Shown: positions 8,730 through 17,647, counted from the stretch's first letter. The stretch: DNA of 44,348 bases from Bacteroidales bacterium (GCA_017417315.1 JAFPZK010000069.1:1-44348), one strand, 5' to 3'. The notes: generated by a model not told the origin, from the sequence alone. Program-made: numbers and translations.

Positions 8730-11150
8730 TTAAAATCTTAACTCAACCTTTTTTCCTTTGTATTCAACATCTTGTCCCAAGCCGTCTGCCATTATAATTC
8801 TAAACAACCTATTCTTCAACATTCCGTCAAAAGAGCCTTTTATGTCGCTGATTGTAAGTGTTTTGGCAGCATCGTTCCAAATAAACTGAATTTCAGAATA
8901 TTTGCCGTTTTCGTAGTTGTAATTGTCGCCCTCGTCTTCATAAAGAGTAAACGTACCGTTTTTGCCCGGATAAATGCGAATTTCGAGATTGCTCCAATCT
9001 TTTTCATTAACATATTGCATTTCAGGTGCTAACGGAAGGATTCCGCCCGCCTTTATAAACATCGGTGTTTTATCGAAAGTTGTTGTTAACGTTACCTTTT
9101 GACCGCCTTTGTAACGTTGTCCCGTATAAAAATCGTACCAGTCGCAACCCTTAGGCAAATATTTTACGGTTTGTTTCGTCTGAGTGAAATCTACGCCGGT
9201 AACTTGCTTATTGTCAGCATTTTTTCTGTCCCAACCTGACATTTCGTCAGTTTTGATGATTTTTTCTTCGGTGTACTGAGCCTCTACAATCGGAGCGGCA
9301 AGAATGTTCTCGCCGAGCAAAAATTCGTCAGCCATATCCCAAACGTTTTTGTCTGTGGCAAAATCGCTGAACAAGGGACGAAGATAACTGCCGTTGTTGC
9401 TTGTTACCTGCCAAGCCGTACTGTAAAGATACGGTAACATTCTGTATCTCAGACGGATACATTTTTCGATAGCGTCATATACGGGAGTACCTTTTTCGCC
9501 GAACTGCCAAATTTCTCTCGGAGCGTCAGCACCATGACTGCGAAATACGGGGCAGAAAAGTCCGTATTGCATCCAACGTACATAAAGTTCCTGATACTGA
9601 GGATTTTTCGGTGCTGACCCCGCACCCGTAACGTTATAAGCGTTGCAGAAAAATCCGCCTATGTCGGTATTGAAATTAGGATTGCCGGTAAGTGTGTAGT
9701 TAAGACCGGCGGGTACTTGCTTGCGGAGCATATCCCATGTTGAATTGACGTCGCCGCTCCACATATTAGAGCCGTAACGCTGCTGTCCCGCAAACGAACT
9801 TCTCGTCATAATAAAAACACGTTTTTTGCTTGTCTCTTTGCGCTGAGCGTCATAAACACCGCCTACGGTGCAAAGCGGAAAAGCGTTTCTTAAAGAGCGG
9901 AAAGTTTCGTTGCCGTCGTCGCCCGCCTTATGATTGTAGTTTTCTTCGGTAGGATAAAAACAGTCGGGGTCGGTAGAGTCCATCCACCAAGCGTCGATGC
10001 CGTAGTCAAAAAGCGTTTTGAGGTTTTTCCAATAGATTTTACGCGCCTCGGCACTAAACGGGTCGTAAACGCAAACGCCTGACGGATATTCCATTACGGG
10101 CGGCCAAATATGCGAAATGCCGCTTTGAGGCCATGTTTGAAAGTCGAACAGCAAGTCTTTTTCTTTCAACTCTCTGAAAGCCTTTGTCATAGGTCCGAAA
10201 CTTGCCCAAATCGAAATCATTATGTGAGCGTTTTTCTGATGAACTTTTTCTATCATTTGTTTACCGTCAGCGAAATCTTCGGATAGAAAATCCATTGCAT
10301 TCCAGAGGTAATTTGTTCCCCAATATTGCCAATCTTGAATAATTCCGTCAAGCGGCACTTTTAGTTCGCGGTATTTGTCAACGACAGAAAGTAATTCTTT
10401 GCTGCTTTTATAACGCTCCTTCGACTGCCAATAGCCGAAAGTCCAAAGCGGAAACATCGGCACTTTGCCCGAAAGTGTTCTCATCTGAGCAATTACGCCG
10501 TCAGCCGAGCCGCCGAACATAAAATAATAGTCCTCGTATCTTGCAACTTGCGAGGAAAACTTCATGCCTTCTGCCGTGCCGTCAAACTGTGTCGGCGAAT
10601 AATTGTCCCAATACAATCCCCATCCGTAAATACTCTGAACAACGTTCTGAAAATCTTGAAGATTAGATTGTTCCATCAAAATATGGGCATCTCTGCGGCT
10701 GAGTTTTCCGTCCTGAATAGTTCCTAAACCGTAAATTTGCTCGTCTTTTTTCAGGAGAAAACTTTGGGTCAACTTGTACGTATTTTTTTCGACGGCATTA
10801 GGACGGTTTTCAAAATTTACTCCGCCTTCCGCCAAAAGTACTTTACCCTTAGAATCCAAAAACGTCAAAGCACCGTTTTGCGGATTAAATTTTACGGAGA
10901 GTTTTCCGCTTGATACGGCGTTTTGTTTTTTTTCTATTTTAATATTCGAGGGTTTTGCCGTAACAACAAGGCTTTGAGAGTTAGGCTCTTGACCGACAGG
11001 ATATTTTGTAACCCTGACAATTTCGGGAGTATAAAACTCCACTTTCACGCAAGTCCCACCTGATTGCCAAACTTGTGTGTTTTGCGCTTTCAGCCCGGAA
11101 AACGTCAGGGACAAAAATGCAAAAACAATCAAAAATTTAATTTTTCTCAT
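8730..11150 (-). CDS. GH31 alpha-xylosidase, periplasmic
   Basis: The 806-residue product has a signal peptide ending ...SGLKAQ. The GH31 catalytic barrel carries nucleophile Asp391 in WWMDSTDPD and acid/base Asp467 in MWSGDVNSTWD, with FPLWTFGYWQSKERY at 233-247 before the barrel. A C-terminal DUF5110-like beta domain ends the chain. The WMDSTDPD form and the aromatic IIQDWQYWGTN loop fit alpha-xylosidases rather than alpha-glucosidases. The PA14 insert seen in the larger xyloglucan enzymes of gut Bacteroides is absent. It removes terminal alpha-xylose, as on xyloglucan oligosaccharides. It starts 17 bases after GH35, so the two are cotranscribed. Confidence 0.92.
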   Translation of the reverse strand: MRKIKFLIVFAFLSLTFSGLKAQNTQVWQSGGTCVKVEFYTPEIVRVTKYPVGQEPNSQSLVVTAKPSNIKIEKKQNAVSSGKLSVKFNPQNGALTFLDSKGKVLLAEGGVNFENRPNAVEKNTYKLTQSFLLKKDEQIYGLGTIQDGKLSRRDAHILMEQSNLQDFQNVVQSIYGWGLYWDNYSPTQFDGTAEGMKFSSQVARYEDYYFMFGGSADGVIAQMRTLSGKVPMFPLWTFGYWQSKERYKSSKELLSVVDKYRELKVPLDGIIQDWQYWGTNYLWNAMDFLSEDFADGKQMIEKVHQKNAHIMISIWASFGPMTKAFRELKEKDLLFDFQTWPQSGISHIWPPVMEYPSGVCVYDPFSAEARKIYWKNLKTLFDYGIDAWWMDSTDPDCFYPTEENYNHKAGDDGNETFRSLRNAFPLCTVGGVYDAQRKETSKKRVFIMTRSSFAGQQRYGSNMWSGDVNSTWDMLRKQVPAGLNYTLTGNPNFNTDIGGFFCNAYNVTGAGSAPKNPQYQELYVRWMQYGLFCPVFRSHGADAPREIWQFGEKGTPVYDAIEKCIRLRYRMLPYLYSTAWQVTSNNGSYLRPLFSDFATDKNVWDMADEFLLGENILAAPIVEAQYTEEKIIKTDEMSGWDRKNADNKQVTGVDFTQTKQTVKYLPKGCDWYDFYTGQRYKGGQKVTLTTTFDKTPMFIKAGGILPLAPEMQYVNEKDWSNLEIRIYPGKNGTFTLYEDEGDNYNYENGKYSEIQFIWNDAAKTLTISDIKGSFDGMLKNRLFRIIMADGLGQDVEYKGKKVELRF

Positions 11151-11167
11151 ACTATAAATAAATTTGG

Positions 11168-12820
11168 TTAATACTTATACAATTTAAATTTTTGAATACC
11201 CCATTCGCCGTCGGGGATTCTCACATGACGGCCTTGATGAGATTCGTCGCCGTTAAGATAGCGCAAAATTGTTTTGCCGTCTTCCGTGGAAATTTCTTTT
11301 ATTTCCAAAATGCCGATATTTTCTTTTTTTTGCGGCAGAAAATTCAAGACCGTACCCGTGCCGATAAGCATAAATTCGTCGGGAGCGGTGTTGATAATTA
11401 TCGCGCCTTCTAAATTCCAAGAAGGAAGTTTGGCTTTCGGCGACCAACCGAGAGTATAATCGTGTTTTGCAACGATTTCGTAACCGCCGATTGTTATCGT
11501 ATCTCGTTGATTCAAAGAATCTAATAACACTCCGCGCATTTTGTCAGTGCCGTTAAAGTTAGTGATTTCATTTTCGGCAAGACGTATCAGATTGTATGCG
11601 GCGGGTAGTTCGGTAAGAGTTCCTTTGCTGACTTCGCCGGAAAAAACTTCGCCTAAAACCGGCGGCATAAACTGCGCTTGTTTGGTTTCAGCAGAAAACG
11701 GTGAAAATCCCAACGCATGATATTCGCCGAAGGCATAAAGTGCTTTTGCTCCGGCAGTGGCATCGTATTGATGTTCGGGAATAAAAAACGGATTGTCATC
11801 TCTGAAATAACTTTTTGTCCACTTCTTAAAATCTCCGAAATAAATGTCTGGGCTTAACATTTCGATTGTCGGCACACCGGCTTTCCAAACATCAATTAAG
11901 TGGGGGAGAGGTCCGCCCGAAGGATATTCGCCCGGTTTTTTGCCCGGACGGTTAAGGGCGCAATTAACGTACATCGGCAAATTATAAATTGTCTTGCCTG
12001 CTTTTGCAATTTCTTCAACATAAACGGCATAACTCCACGCCGTGAAAATTTCTTCACCGTAAATGCTTTTGCCGAAAACTTTTTCCCATGAGCCTGAAAT
12101 TTCGCCCGTCCAGTATTTTTTCAAAGAATCGGTCAAAGTGTTTTTGTGTTTTGACAAATAGTCCGTCAAAGTCGCCGGAACGTTTGAATTATAAACGGCG
12201 TTTGCGGTTTTTGAATAATCACGGACAGAGGGCAACATAGCGATTTCGTTTTCCACCTGAATCATTATAACCGTCTGATTTTTATCATTTTCCTTGATAA
12301 AACTCAGTAATTTGCAAAACGCTTTTTTGTCGGCTTTCAAGTTTTCTTGCGAATACGGCGAGAGTAATTCCTGCCGTATTCCGTCTTTACTTTCTGCCCT
12401 TGGAAAACGTTTAATATCGCCTTTTACCCAACCCGGTACATAACACGACATCGAATTTTTCCATGCCCCGAACCAAAGAAAAACAATTTTTATGTCATTT
12501 TGTTCTGACAACTTTATAATGTCGCCGACAAGCGAAAAATCGAATTTATTTTCTTCCGGCTCAATCAAATCCCAATAAACGGGGATAAGGGCAGTATTTA
12601 TGTTTTGACGTTTTAGTTGATTGACAACGTAGTTTTTGTAGTAGTTGAATGTTGAGGCGTTGGAATTTCCGAGTTCGCCCGCCCGCATTAAGAACGGCTT
12701 GTTGTCAACAATCAACTGATAAGCGTTTCCGTGCTTTATGATTTTCGGTAAATCCTGAGCAGTGGATTTAACTACGAAAAACACTAAAAGCACTAAAAAA
12801 AGGGTTAAAAGTTTTTTCAT
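11168..12820 (-). CDS. GH35 beta-galactosidase with DUF5597-like C-terminus
   Basis: The 550-residue product has a signal peptide ending ...KSTAQ. GH35 catalytic residues are visible: acid/base Glu192 in QVENEIA and nucleophile Glu349 in FFIPEHQYD. The compact size and C-terminal sandwich from about residue 375 fit the DUF5597 type of GH35, known from bacterial xyloglucan loci, so removal of beta-galactosyl groups from galactosylated xylose side chains is plausible. Adjacent GH31 alpha-xylosidase supports that order of action: galactose first, then xylose. A perfect promoter (12849-12880) lies just upstream, overlapping nothing but the tail of the preceding ATPase gene's downstream region. 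Confidence 0.88.
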   Translation of the reverse strand: MKKLLTLFLVLLVFFVVKSTAQDLPKIIKHGNAYQLIVDNKPFLMRAGELGNSNASTFNYYKNYVVNQLKRQNINTALIPVYWDLIEPEENKFDFSLVGDIIKLSEQNDIKIVFLWFGAWKNSMSCYVPGWVKGDIKRFPRAESKDGIRQELLSPYSQENLKADKKAFCKLLSFIKENDKNQTVIMIQVENEIAMLPSVRDYSKTANAVYNSNVPATLTDYLSKHKNTLTDSLKKYWTGEISGSWEKVFGKSIYGEEIFTAWSYAVYVEEIAKAGKTIYNLPMYVNCALNRPGKKPGEYPSGGPLPHLIDVWKAGVPTIEMLSPDIYFGDFKKWTKSYFRDDNPFFIPEHQYDATAGAKALYAFGEYHALGFSPFSAETKQAQFMPPVLGEVFSGEVSKGTLTELPAAYNLIRLAENEITNFNGTDKMRGVLLDSLNQRDTITIGGYEIVAKHDYTLGWSPKAKLPSWNLEGAIIINTAPDEFMLIGTGTVLNFLPQKKENIGILEIKEISTEDGKTILRYLNGDESHQGRHVRIPDGEWGIQKFKLYKY

Positions 12821-12848
12821 AACAGAATTGCATTACATTTTCTTTTTG

Positions 12849-12880
12849 CAAAGGTAATTATGATTCTCGGGATTAACAAA
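12849..12880 (-). promoter_or_regulatory. Promoter of the GH35-GH31-GH115-symporter-GH51 operon
   Basis: On the minus strand TTTG (12880-12877), a 20-nt spacer and TACCTTTG (12856-12849) match the consensus exactly. It lies between the stop codon of the ATPase gene (12886) and the GH35 start (12820). Confidence 0.8.
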
Positions 12881-12885
12881 AAAAA

Positions 12886-14298
12886 TCACGACAAACCCGC
12901 AATTTCCGTAAAATTAATATCATCGTTAACGCAATCCGAATATTTCCCCTGCTTGATACCGCAAAGTGTTATCATAGTGATACGCAGAGATTTACGGGTT
13001 TTGGTAACGGTGCGAAAAAGTTCTTTACGCTCCTCCAAACGGTCGGCGTATTGCTGCGTTATTATAAAAGGTGTTCGCGAAAACTTGATTTCGCAAAGAT
13101 TGATAACATCATCGCGGCGGTCAATAACAAGGTCGATTTGTGCGCCGCCTTCTTCACCACTATAACGCCATGAACTCACCGTAGAAGCCACGCCCGAAAT
13201 GCCGAGAGCGCGTTTTATAATGTCAATGTGGCAGTAACACAAAAGTTCAAACGCATTTGCATACCACGTGCGGCAGACAGCATCGTCAGACGATGAAGTC
13301 CAGTTAGAAAGTCCCGCCCCTTCCACAAATTTCAAATAAAACAGCGAGTAAAAATCAACTAATTTGTAAGTGGTATCGCGCTGAATTTTCCCGAATGCCT
13401 TATACTCTGAAAGAAAATCACAATCGCAAAGATTTTTCAAAACCGTAGACAAACTTCCGCCCTTGGAGGTTTCAAGTTTTTCGGCTATCTTGTTGAGAGA
13501 CAGACCTTCGGGGGCTTCACTGAGGATTTTTACAATGCGGTGGTAGACATTAGAATCGTTAAAAATCGAGCGGAAAAGAAATCCGAACTCAGTCCTCAAT
13601 TCGCCTTGTTTGTTGAAATAAAGCGTGTCGATATTGGCGTTAAGAGTTTTTGCTCTGTCCAAAAGGCTCAAATAATAAGGCGTTCCGCCGAGAGCCATAT
13701 AACATTCGGCAATCTGTTTCGGCGACCAGTCTATTTTTTTGCTGCGAAGATATTCGGCTGTTTCTTCGATTGTAAACGGCGCAAGATAAATCCGTTTTGT
13801 CAGACGGTTGTGTAGTCCGCCTTTGTTGCCGATGATTTTGCTTGTCATCCACGTTGTTGACGAACCGCAGACAATAAGCATAAGATTGTCGCGGTCAGCA
13901 CCCCAACTATTCCAAAAAAGTTCTAATGCCTTGACGAATCCAGACCGGCGGCTGTCTAACCACGGCAGTTCATCAAGAAAAACCACCGCACGTTTTTTGC
14001 CTTTGGAAACAATGTGGGCTTTCAAAAGTTCAAACGCTTCAAACCAATCTTTCGGCACGGCGCAATGCGCTGCCGAATATGCCGACATTTGAGATGCAAA
14101 ATGCTCCAACTGCTGTTTTAACGTTCCGTCATAAATGCCCGTCATATAAAATGCAAGACGATTTGAAAACAATGTTTTTATCAGAAAAGTTTTTCCGATT
14201 CTGCGGCGTCCGTAAACTGCCACAAATTCGGGATTTTCTGACGAAAAACATTTTTCAAGTGCTTGAATATCAGCCTTTCTACCAATTAATTCTTTCAT
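12886..14298 (-). CDS. ATPase with C-terminal DUF234/nuclease-like domain
   Basis: The 470-residue protein has a P-loop at 30-37 (GRRRIGKT), Walker B at 105-113 (VVFLDELPW), a sensor-like VCGSSTTWM and a winged-helix-like middle. Its C-terminus resembles DUF234 and carries a PD-(D/E)XK-like core: Asp389 in GAQIDLV, then Glu403 and Lys405 in CEIKFS. This is the ATPase_2 (PF01637) plus DUF234 (PF03008) architecture. No cellular role is established for it; defence or a selfish-element role is often suspected. It interrupts the glycosidase cluster between GH67 and GH35 and is not functionally related to it. Its promoter region is an array of GGCACT repeats shared with the C1B peptidase gene. Confidence 0.85.
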   Translation of the reverse strand: MKELIGRKADIQALEKCFSSENPEFVAVYGRRRIGKTFLIKTLFSNRLAFYMTGIYDGTLKQQLEHFASQMSAYSAAHCAVPKDWFEAFELLKAHIVSKGKKRAVVFLDELPWLDSRRSGFVKALELFWNSWGADRDNLMLIVCGSSTTWMTSKIIGNKGGLHNRLTKRIYLAPFTIEETAEYLRSKKIDWSPKQIAECYMALGGTPYYLSLLDRAKTLNANIDTLYFNKQGELRTEFGFLFRSIFNDSNVYHRIVKILSEAPEGLSLNKIAEKLETSKGGSLSTVLKNLCDCDFLSEYKAFGKIQRDTTYKLVDFYSLFYLKFVEGAGLSNWTSSSDDAVCRTWYANAFELLCYCHIDIIKRALGISGVASTVSSWRYSGEEGGAQIDLVIDRRDDVINLCEIKFSRTPFIITQQYADRLEERKELFRTVTKTRKSLRITMITLCGIKQGKYSDCVNDDINFTEIAGLS

Positions 14299-14316
14299 AA
14301 TTCACTGTTTATATCA

Positions 14317-14405
14317 CGGCACTAAGTTATAAAAAAAATGAGATAGTGCCAAAATATAATTTTTATATCTTGGCACTATCTCACTTTTTTTGGCACTTAG
14401 TGCCA
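14317..14405. repeat. GGCACT inverted-repeat cluster (two facing copies of a 36-bp promoter unit)
   Basis: A perfect 13-bp inverted repeat, TGAGATAGTGCCA (14339-14351) and TGGCACTATCTCA (14371-14383), is extended by A/T runs. A second palindrome, TGGCACT-T-AGTGCCA, occupies 14391-14405. The left half read on the minus strand and the right half read on the plus strand are near copies of one unit (TTGGCACTATCTCA, T-run, then ACTTAGTGCC). A third copy of the unit lies at 972-1007. Confidence 0.8.
14322..14353 (-). promoter_or_regulatory. Promoter of the inserted ATPase gene
   Basis: Minus-strand TTTG (14353-14350), a 20-nt spacer and TAACTTAG (14329-14322) give a near-consensus promoter. GGCACTA and TAGTGCC half-sites overlap both boxes, which suggests repression by a dimeric regulator or autoregulation. 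Confidence 0.65.
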
Positions 14406-14413
14406 ACATATAA

Positions 14414-16444
14414 CTAATCTTTTTGACGTTCTACATACGCTTTTGTGCGGAGTTTCGCTTTGCACTCTTCCAAAGTGTATTTCGGCTTAAACGGAATGTC
14501 CATTTTAGAAAACGTTTGGAAATACTGCACGCAACCGTCTCTCCACCACTGAGCCTCGTCAAGTTGAACTTTCAATTTTTCGGTAACTTCGTTGAAAACC
14601 GGCTCTTTGACCGTACCTTTTAAACCAGCCCATATTTTTTGAAAATCTTCAACCTCTTTTACACCTTTTGTATAGTGATATAAAAGTTCGTCCCAAAGTG
14701 TGTTGCCGTTGTCAAAAGTATAATCCCAAGGCAAATGATGAAACCACAAAACAAATTCCTTCGGACAAAGTTTCGGATTGTCGTACATAGATTTCAGCGG
14801 TTCTTGATATTGTTCAACGGCGTTTGAACCTTTTGACGAGCGGTCAAAACCGAGACCGTCAGCGGCGGCTTTGTGATAATAACGCGGCATCCAATCCTCA
14901 CGTGCACCCGGAATATCGCACCAAGGTTCGGGTCCCCAATGGTCTGACCAGCCCATCAAGTGATGAAGTCCGAGAGGTGTCATATAATCAACAACGGCTT
15001 CACGGCTGCGGAGCATTATGTTTTCGATTTTTTTAACGGCTTCTTTATCCGTTGTGAGGGTAAGATTAATCCACTCGTTAGCAATTTGCTGCGAAGTAAG
15101 GTCGGGATTCCATGCCAACCTGCCGAAAGCATACCAATTGGACTGTGCCATAACATATCCGCACCAGTTTTTCATAGTGCCGGTATTAGCAACAGCCGAA
15201 AACGCCGTAAGTTTTTGATTAAGAGTGGTTTCTTTTACGGTTTTGCCGTTATGGAATGTCGGATAATCCAAAAATTCTTTCCACATTGTTGACAAAAAGC
15301 AAAGATGGTCGCTATAACCGAGATATTCCTGAGTGATTTGAAGTTCCGCCATAATTTGCGTGTTTTTCATCGCTCCGAAAAGCGGCGAAAACGGTTCGCG
15401 GGGTTGAAAATCAATAGGTCCGTTTTTAATTTGGATAATAACATTATCGTCGAATTTACCGTCCAAAGGCATAAACTCGTCGTAAGCCTGTTTTGCACGG
15501 TCGCCGCCCTGAGGATTATACACAAAAGCCCTCCACATAACGATTCCGCCGTAAGGTTTCAGGGCTTTTGCTAACATGTTAGCACCGTCGGCATGAGTTC
15601 TGCCGAAATCCATAGGACCGGGCAAACCTTCGCTGTTGGCTTTTACCAAAAAACCGCCGAAATCAGGAATCAAAGTATAAATTTCTTTACATTTTTTCGT
15701 CCACCAATCAATTACGTCTTTGTCTAACGGGTCGGAAGTTTTTAAGCCGCCGAGAGCCGCCGGTGAAGAAAAATTAACCGCCAAATACACCTTTATATTA
15801 TAAGGACGAAGTTTTTCGGCAATCGTTTTAACGCCTTGAAGCATTTCCGTAGAAAGAATTTTCGGGTCGGCATTCACGTTGTCGATAACCGTGGCGTTGA
15901 TTCCGATTGAGGCGTTAGCGCGGGCGTAAGTTTCGATGTCTTCGCGGAATTTTACTTTTTCGCCGTCAAACCAAATGGATTTTCCGGCATAACCGCGTTC
16001 AACGCTGCCGTCAGGATTGTCCCAGTGGTTTAAGATACGGATTTGATAAGCCGGATTAGAAACGTAATCTTTGATAACTTTTTGTCCGCAAGAATACAAT
16101 CTCAAATACTCATAAACACCGTAAAGCGCACCGGCAGAGGTTTTCGCTTCGATTTTAACGTTCTTTTCATCGGCATTTATGGCAAAACCGTCGCCTGAAA
16201 TAGCGGAATTTTGGGAATTGTCAACAACCAAAAAACTTGCCTTTTCCGGCTTTTTGGCTGTGTAAAAATTAGGTATATCCCAATAAAGTTCTTTTTTCAA
16301 AGCCTCGAATGTGGCATTTTTTGACGAAAAAGAAAAAACGAACGGCTCTTCCAAGGTTTTGAAATCGAGCCACAATTTGTCAGTCTGAGCCGCCGATAAC
16401 AAAGGCAGCAAGGTCAGCAATAATAGTAATCTTCTAAAAATCAT
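14414..16444 (-). CDS. GH67 alpha-glucuronidase, periplasmic
   Basis: The 676-residue product has a signal peptide ending ...LLSAAQ and the full three-domain GH67 layout. The catalytic acid is Glu272 in KANSEGLPGP; Asp345 (NGPIDFQ) and Glu373 (TQEYLG) lie 73 and 101 residues further, the same spacing as the Glu292/Asp365/Glu393 set of Cellvibrio GlcA67A. It removes 4-O-methyl-glucuronic acid from the terminal non-reducing xylose of xylo-oligosaccharides. The periplasmic location fits trimming of imported fragments. It has its own perfect promoter and is separated from the rest of the cluster by the ATPase gene. Confidence 0.93.
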   Translation of the reverse strand: MIFRRLLLLLTLLPLLSAAQTDKLWLDFKTLEEPFVFSFSSKNATFEALKKELYWDIPNFYTAKKPEKASFLVVDNSQNSAISGDGFAINADEKNVKIEAKTSAGALYGVYEYLRLYSCGQKVIKDYVSNPAYQIRILNHWDNPDGSVERGYAGKSIWFDGEKVKFREDIETYARANASIGINATVIDNVNADPKILSTEMLQGVKTIAEKLRPYNIKVYLAVNFSSPAALGGLKTSDPLDKDVIDWWTKKCKEIYTLIPDFGGFLVKANSEGLPGPMDFGRTHADGANMLAKALKPYGGIVMWRAFVYNPQGGDRAKQAYDEFMPLDGKFDDNVIIQIKNGPIDFQPREPFSPLFGAMKNTQIMAELQITQEYLGYSDHLCFLSTMWKEFLDYPTFHNGKTVKETTLNQKLTAFSAVANTGTMKNWCGYVMAQSNWYAFGRLAWNPDLTSQQIANEWINLTLTTDKEAVKKIENIMLRSREAVVDYMTPLGLHHLMGWSDHWGPEPWCDIPGAREDWMPRYYHKAAADGLGFDRSSKGSNAVEQYQEPLKSMYDNPKLCPKEFVLWFHHLPWDYTFDNGNTLWDELLYHYTKGVKEVEDFQKIWAGLKGTVKEPVFNEVTEKLKVQLDEAQWWRDGCVQYFQTFSKMDIPFKPKYTLEECKAKLRTKAYVERQKD

Positions 16445-16469
16445 ATCTTTTCATTATGGTTTAGTGCTG

Positions 16470-16502
16470 CAAAATTAACGGTTTAAAAGCAAAAAAACAA
16501 AA
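16470..16502 (-). promoter_or_regulatory. Promoter of the GH67 gene
   Basis: Minus-strand TTTTG (16502-16498), a 20-nt spacer and TAATTTTG (16477-16470) match the consensus. The start codon at 16444 follows 26 bases after the -7 box. Confidence 0.75.
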
Positions 16503-16538
16503 TTTTTATTTTTTTAGAAAAAAAATCCTTTAAAAATC

Positions 16539-16580
16539 TTTGCTTATTAAAAAAAATTGTATTTTTACGCTCGTAAAAAT
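16539..16580 (+). promoter_or_regulatory. Weak promoter candidate and 9-bp palindrome before the PG-binding gene
   Basis: TTTG (16539-16542) and TATTTTTA (16560-16567) are spaced by 17 nt, shorter than usual. The -7 region is covered by a perfect inverted repeat, ATTTTTACG (16561-16569) and CGTAAAAAT (16572-16580), with a 2-nt centre, which could be an operator. Confidence 0.4.
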
Positions 16581-16618
16581 GTAATATTAGTTTAACAATT
16601 AAAAACATAAAATCTAAA

Positions 16619-16975
16619 ATGGAAGAAATCAATTCTATTTTCAAATTGGAAAGCGACACAATTAAGGCTCTCCAAACAAAAATCGGCACGAAAGCCGACG
16701 GTATGATTGGTACTAACACAATCAAAAAACTTCAAGAGTTCCTTAACAACGAAAACAATGCGGGACTTACTGAGGACGGAAAACTCGGTCCTAAAACCAT
16801 TAAAGCCCTTCAAAGTTATGTAGGTGTAGAGGCTGACGGTGCATTCGGTCCTATAACCGCTAACGCATTGAAACTTAAACTTATGGAAAACGAAAACGGT
16901 GAACAGATGATTACCGACGGTTCAGGCATGGACGCTGCAATCGAAAAATATATGCGTGAACAAGGTTTGGCTTAA
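16619..16975 (+). CDS. Protein with two peptidoglycan-binding-1 repeats, no signal peptide
   Basis: The 118-residue acidic protein holds two PG_binding_1-like repeats (about residues 11-42 and 52-88). Each has the TIKALQ / DGxxGxxTIKxLQ pattern that builds the three-helix fold which in other proteins binds peptidoglycan. There is no signal peptide and no enzymatic domain, so either export occurs by another route or the repeats serve a different binding role. A flexible acidic tail follows. The gene is 17 bases before a secreted coiled-coil protein gene, so the two probably form one unit. Confidence 0.75.
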   Translation: MEEINSIFKLESDTIKALQTKIGTKADGMIGTNTIKKLQEFLNNENNAGLTEDGKLGPKTIKALQSYVGVEADGAFGPITANALKLKLMENENGEQMITDGSGMDAAIEKYMREQGLA

Positions 16976-16992
16976 TAGGAAAGGAAAAAGAA

Positions 16993-17607
16993 ATGAAAAA
17001 AATAATTCTTTCGCTCATTTGCTCCTTGGGGTTGAGCGTATTGGTTTCGGCACAAAACACCGCCGTAGAAAAAGTGGTTCCGTTTGACAAAGCGAACACA
17101 AGACCCGGATACAGCGTTACTTACAAAGCAAGCGCAAAAGATGTCAACACGGCTGTTAAAAACCGTATGACAAAAGAAGGTCTTAAAGGTAAAGGTTTTG
17201 CTAAAAACGTTACAAAATACGAACAAGTAAACAAACCATATATTTGCGCACAAACTTGCGACTTGTATCTCAAAGTAGAGGGTTCAGGTTCGTCGGCAAA
17301 TTTAACGTGTTTTGTTTCAAAAGGTTATGACAATTTTGTGTCGTCAGCCAACGATCCCGAAACTGCAAACCTTGCAAAATTATTTGTTGAAAGTTTTTCA
17401 AAAGACGTTGAGGCAGTGGCTTTGCTTGCTCAAATAGCAGCGCAGGAAAAAGTGCTTAAAAAAGCCGAAGGTGATTACAAAAAAGGTGTCAAAGAGAAAG
17501 AGAAAGTTCAAAAACAACTCGATGAGGCCGACAAAAAGGTCAAAAGTCTTGACAGCGAACGCGAAAAGCAAAAGAAACTTCTCGAAGAATTAAAAGCAAA
17601 ACAGTAA
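16993..17607 (+). CDS. Secreted protein with C-terminal coiled coil, unknown function
   Basis: The 204-residue product begins with a signal peptide (cleavage near ...LVSAQ, residue 21). Residues 30-145 are globular with two nearby cysteines (YICAQTCDLYL). From about 150 to the end the sequence is a strongly charged Lys/Glu coiled coil. The family is not recognised; similar small periplasmic proteins with such tails are common in Bacteroidales. Coupling with the peptidoglycan-binding gene upstream suggests an envelope role, which is inference. A strong terminator follows directly. Confidence 0.75.
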   Translation: MKKIILSLICSLGLSVLVSAQNTAVEKVVPFDKANTRPGYSVTYKASAKDVNTAVKNRMTKEGLKGKGFAKNVTKYEQVNKPYICAQTCDLYLKVEGSGSSANLTCFVSKGYDNFVSSANDPETANLAKLFVESFSKDVEAVALLAQIAAQEKVLKKAEGDYKKGVKEKEKVQKQLDEADKKVKSLDSEREKQKKLLEELKAKQ

Positions 17608-17610
17608 AAT

Positions 17611-17647
17611 AAAAAATCCGGCTCGATTTTCAAGCCGGATTTTTTTT
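17611..17647. terminator. Bidirectional terminator hairpin
   Basis: AATCCGGCT (17615-17623) pairs with AGCCGGATT (17633-17641), flanked by A and T runs on both sides. It serves the secreted coiled-coil gene (stop 17607) and the convergent BspA-like gene (stop 17653). Confidence 0.85.

Noticed and set aside
16539..16567. Strong promoter for the PG-binding gene
   Set aside because: The 17-nt spacer and mismatched last base of the -7 box make it weak, so it is reported only as a low-confidence site.
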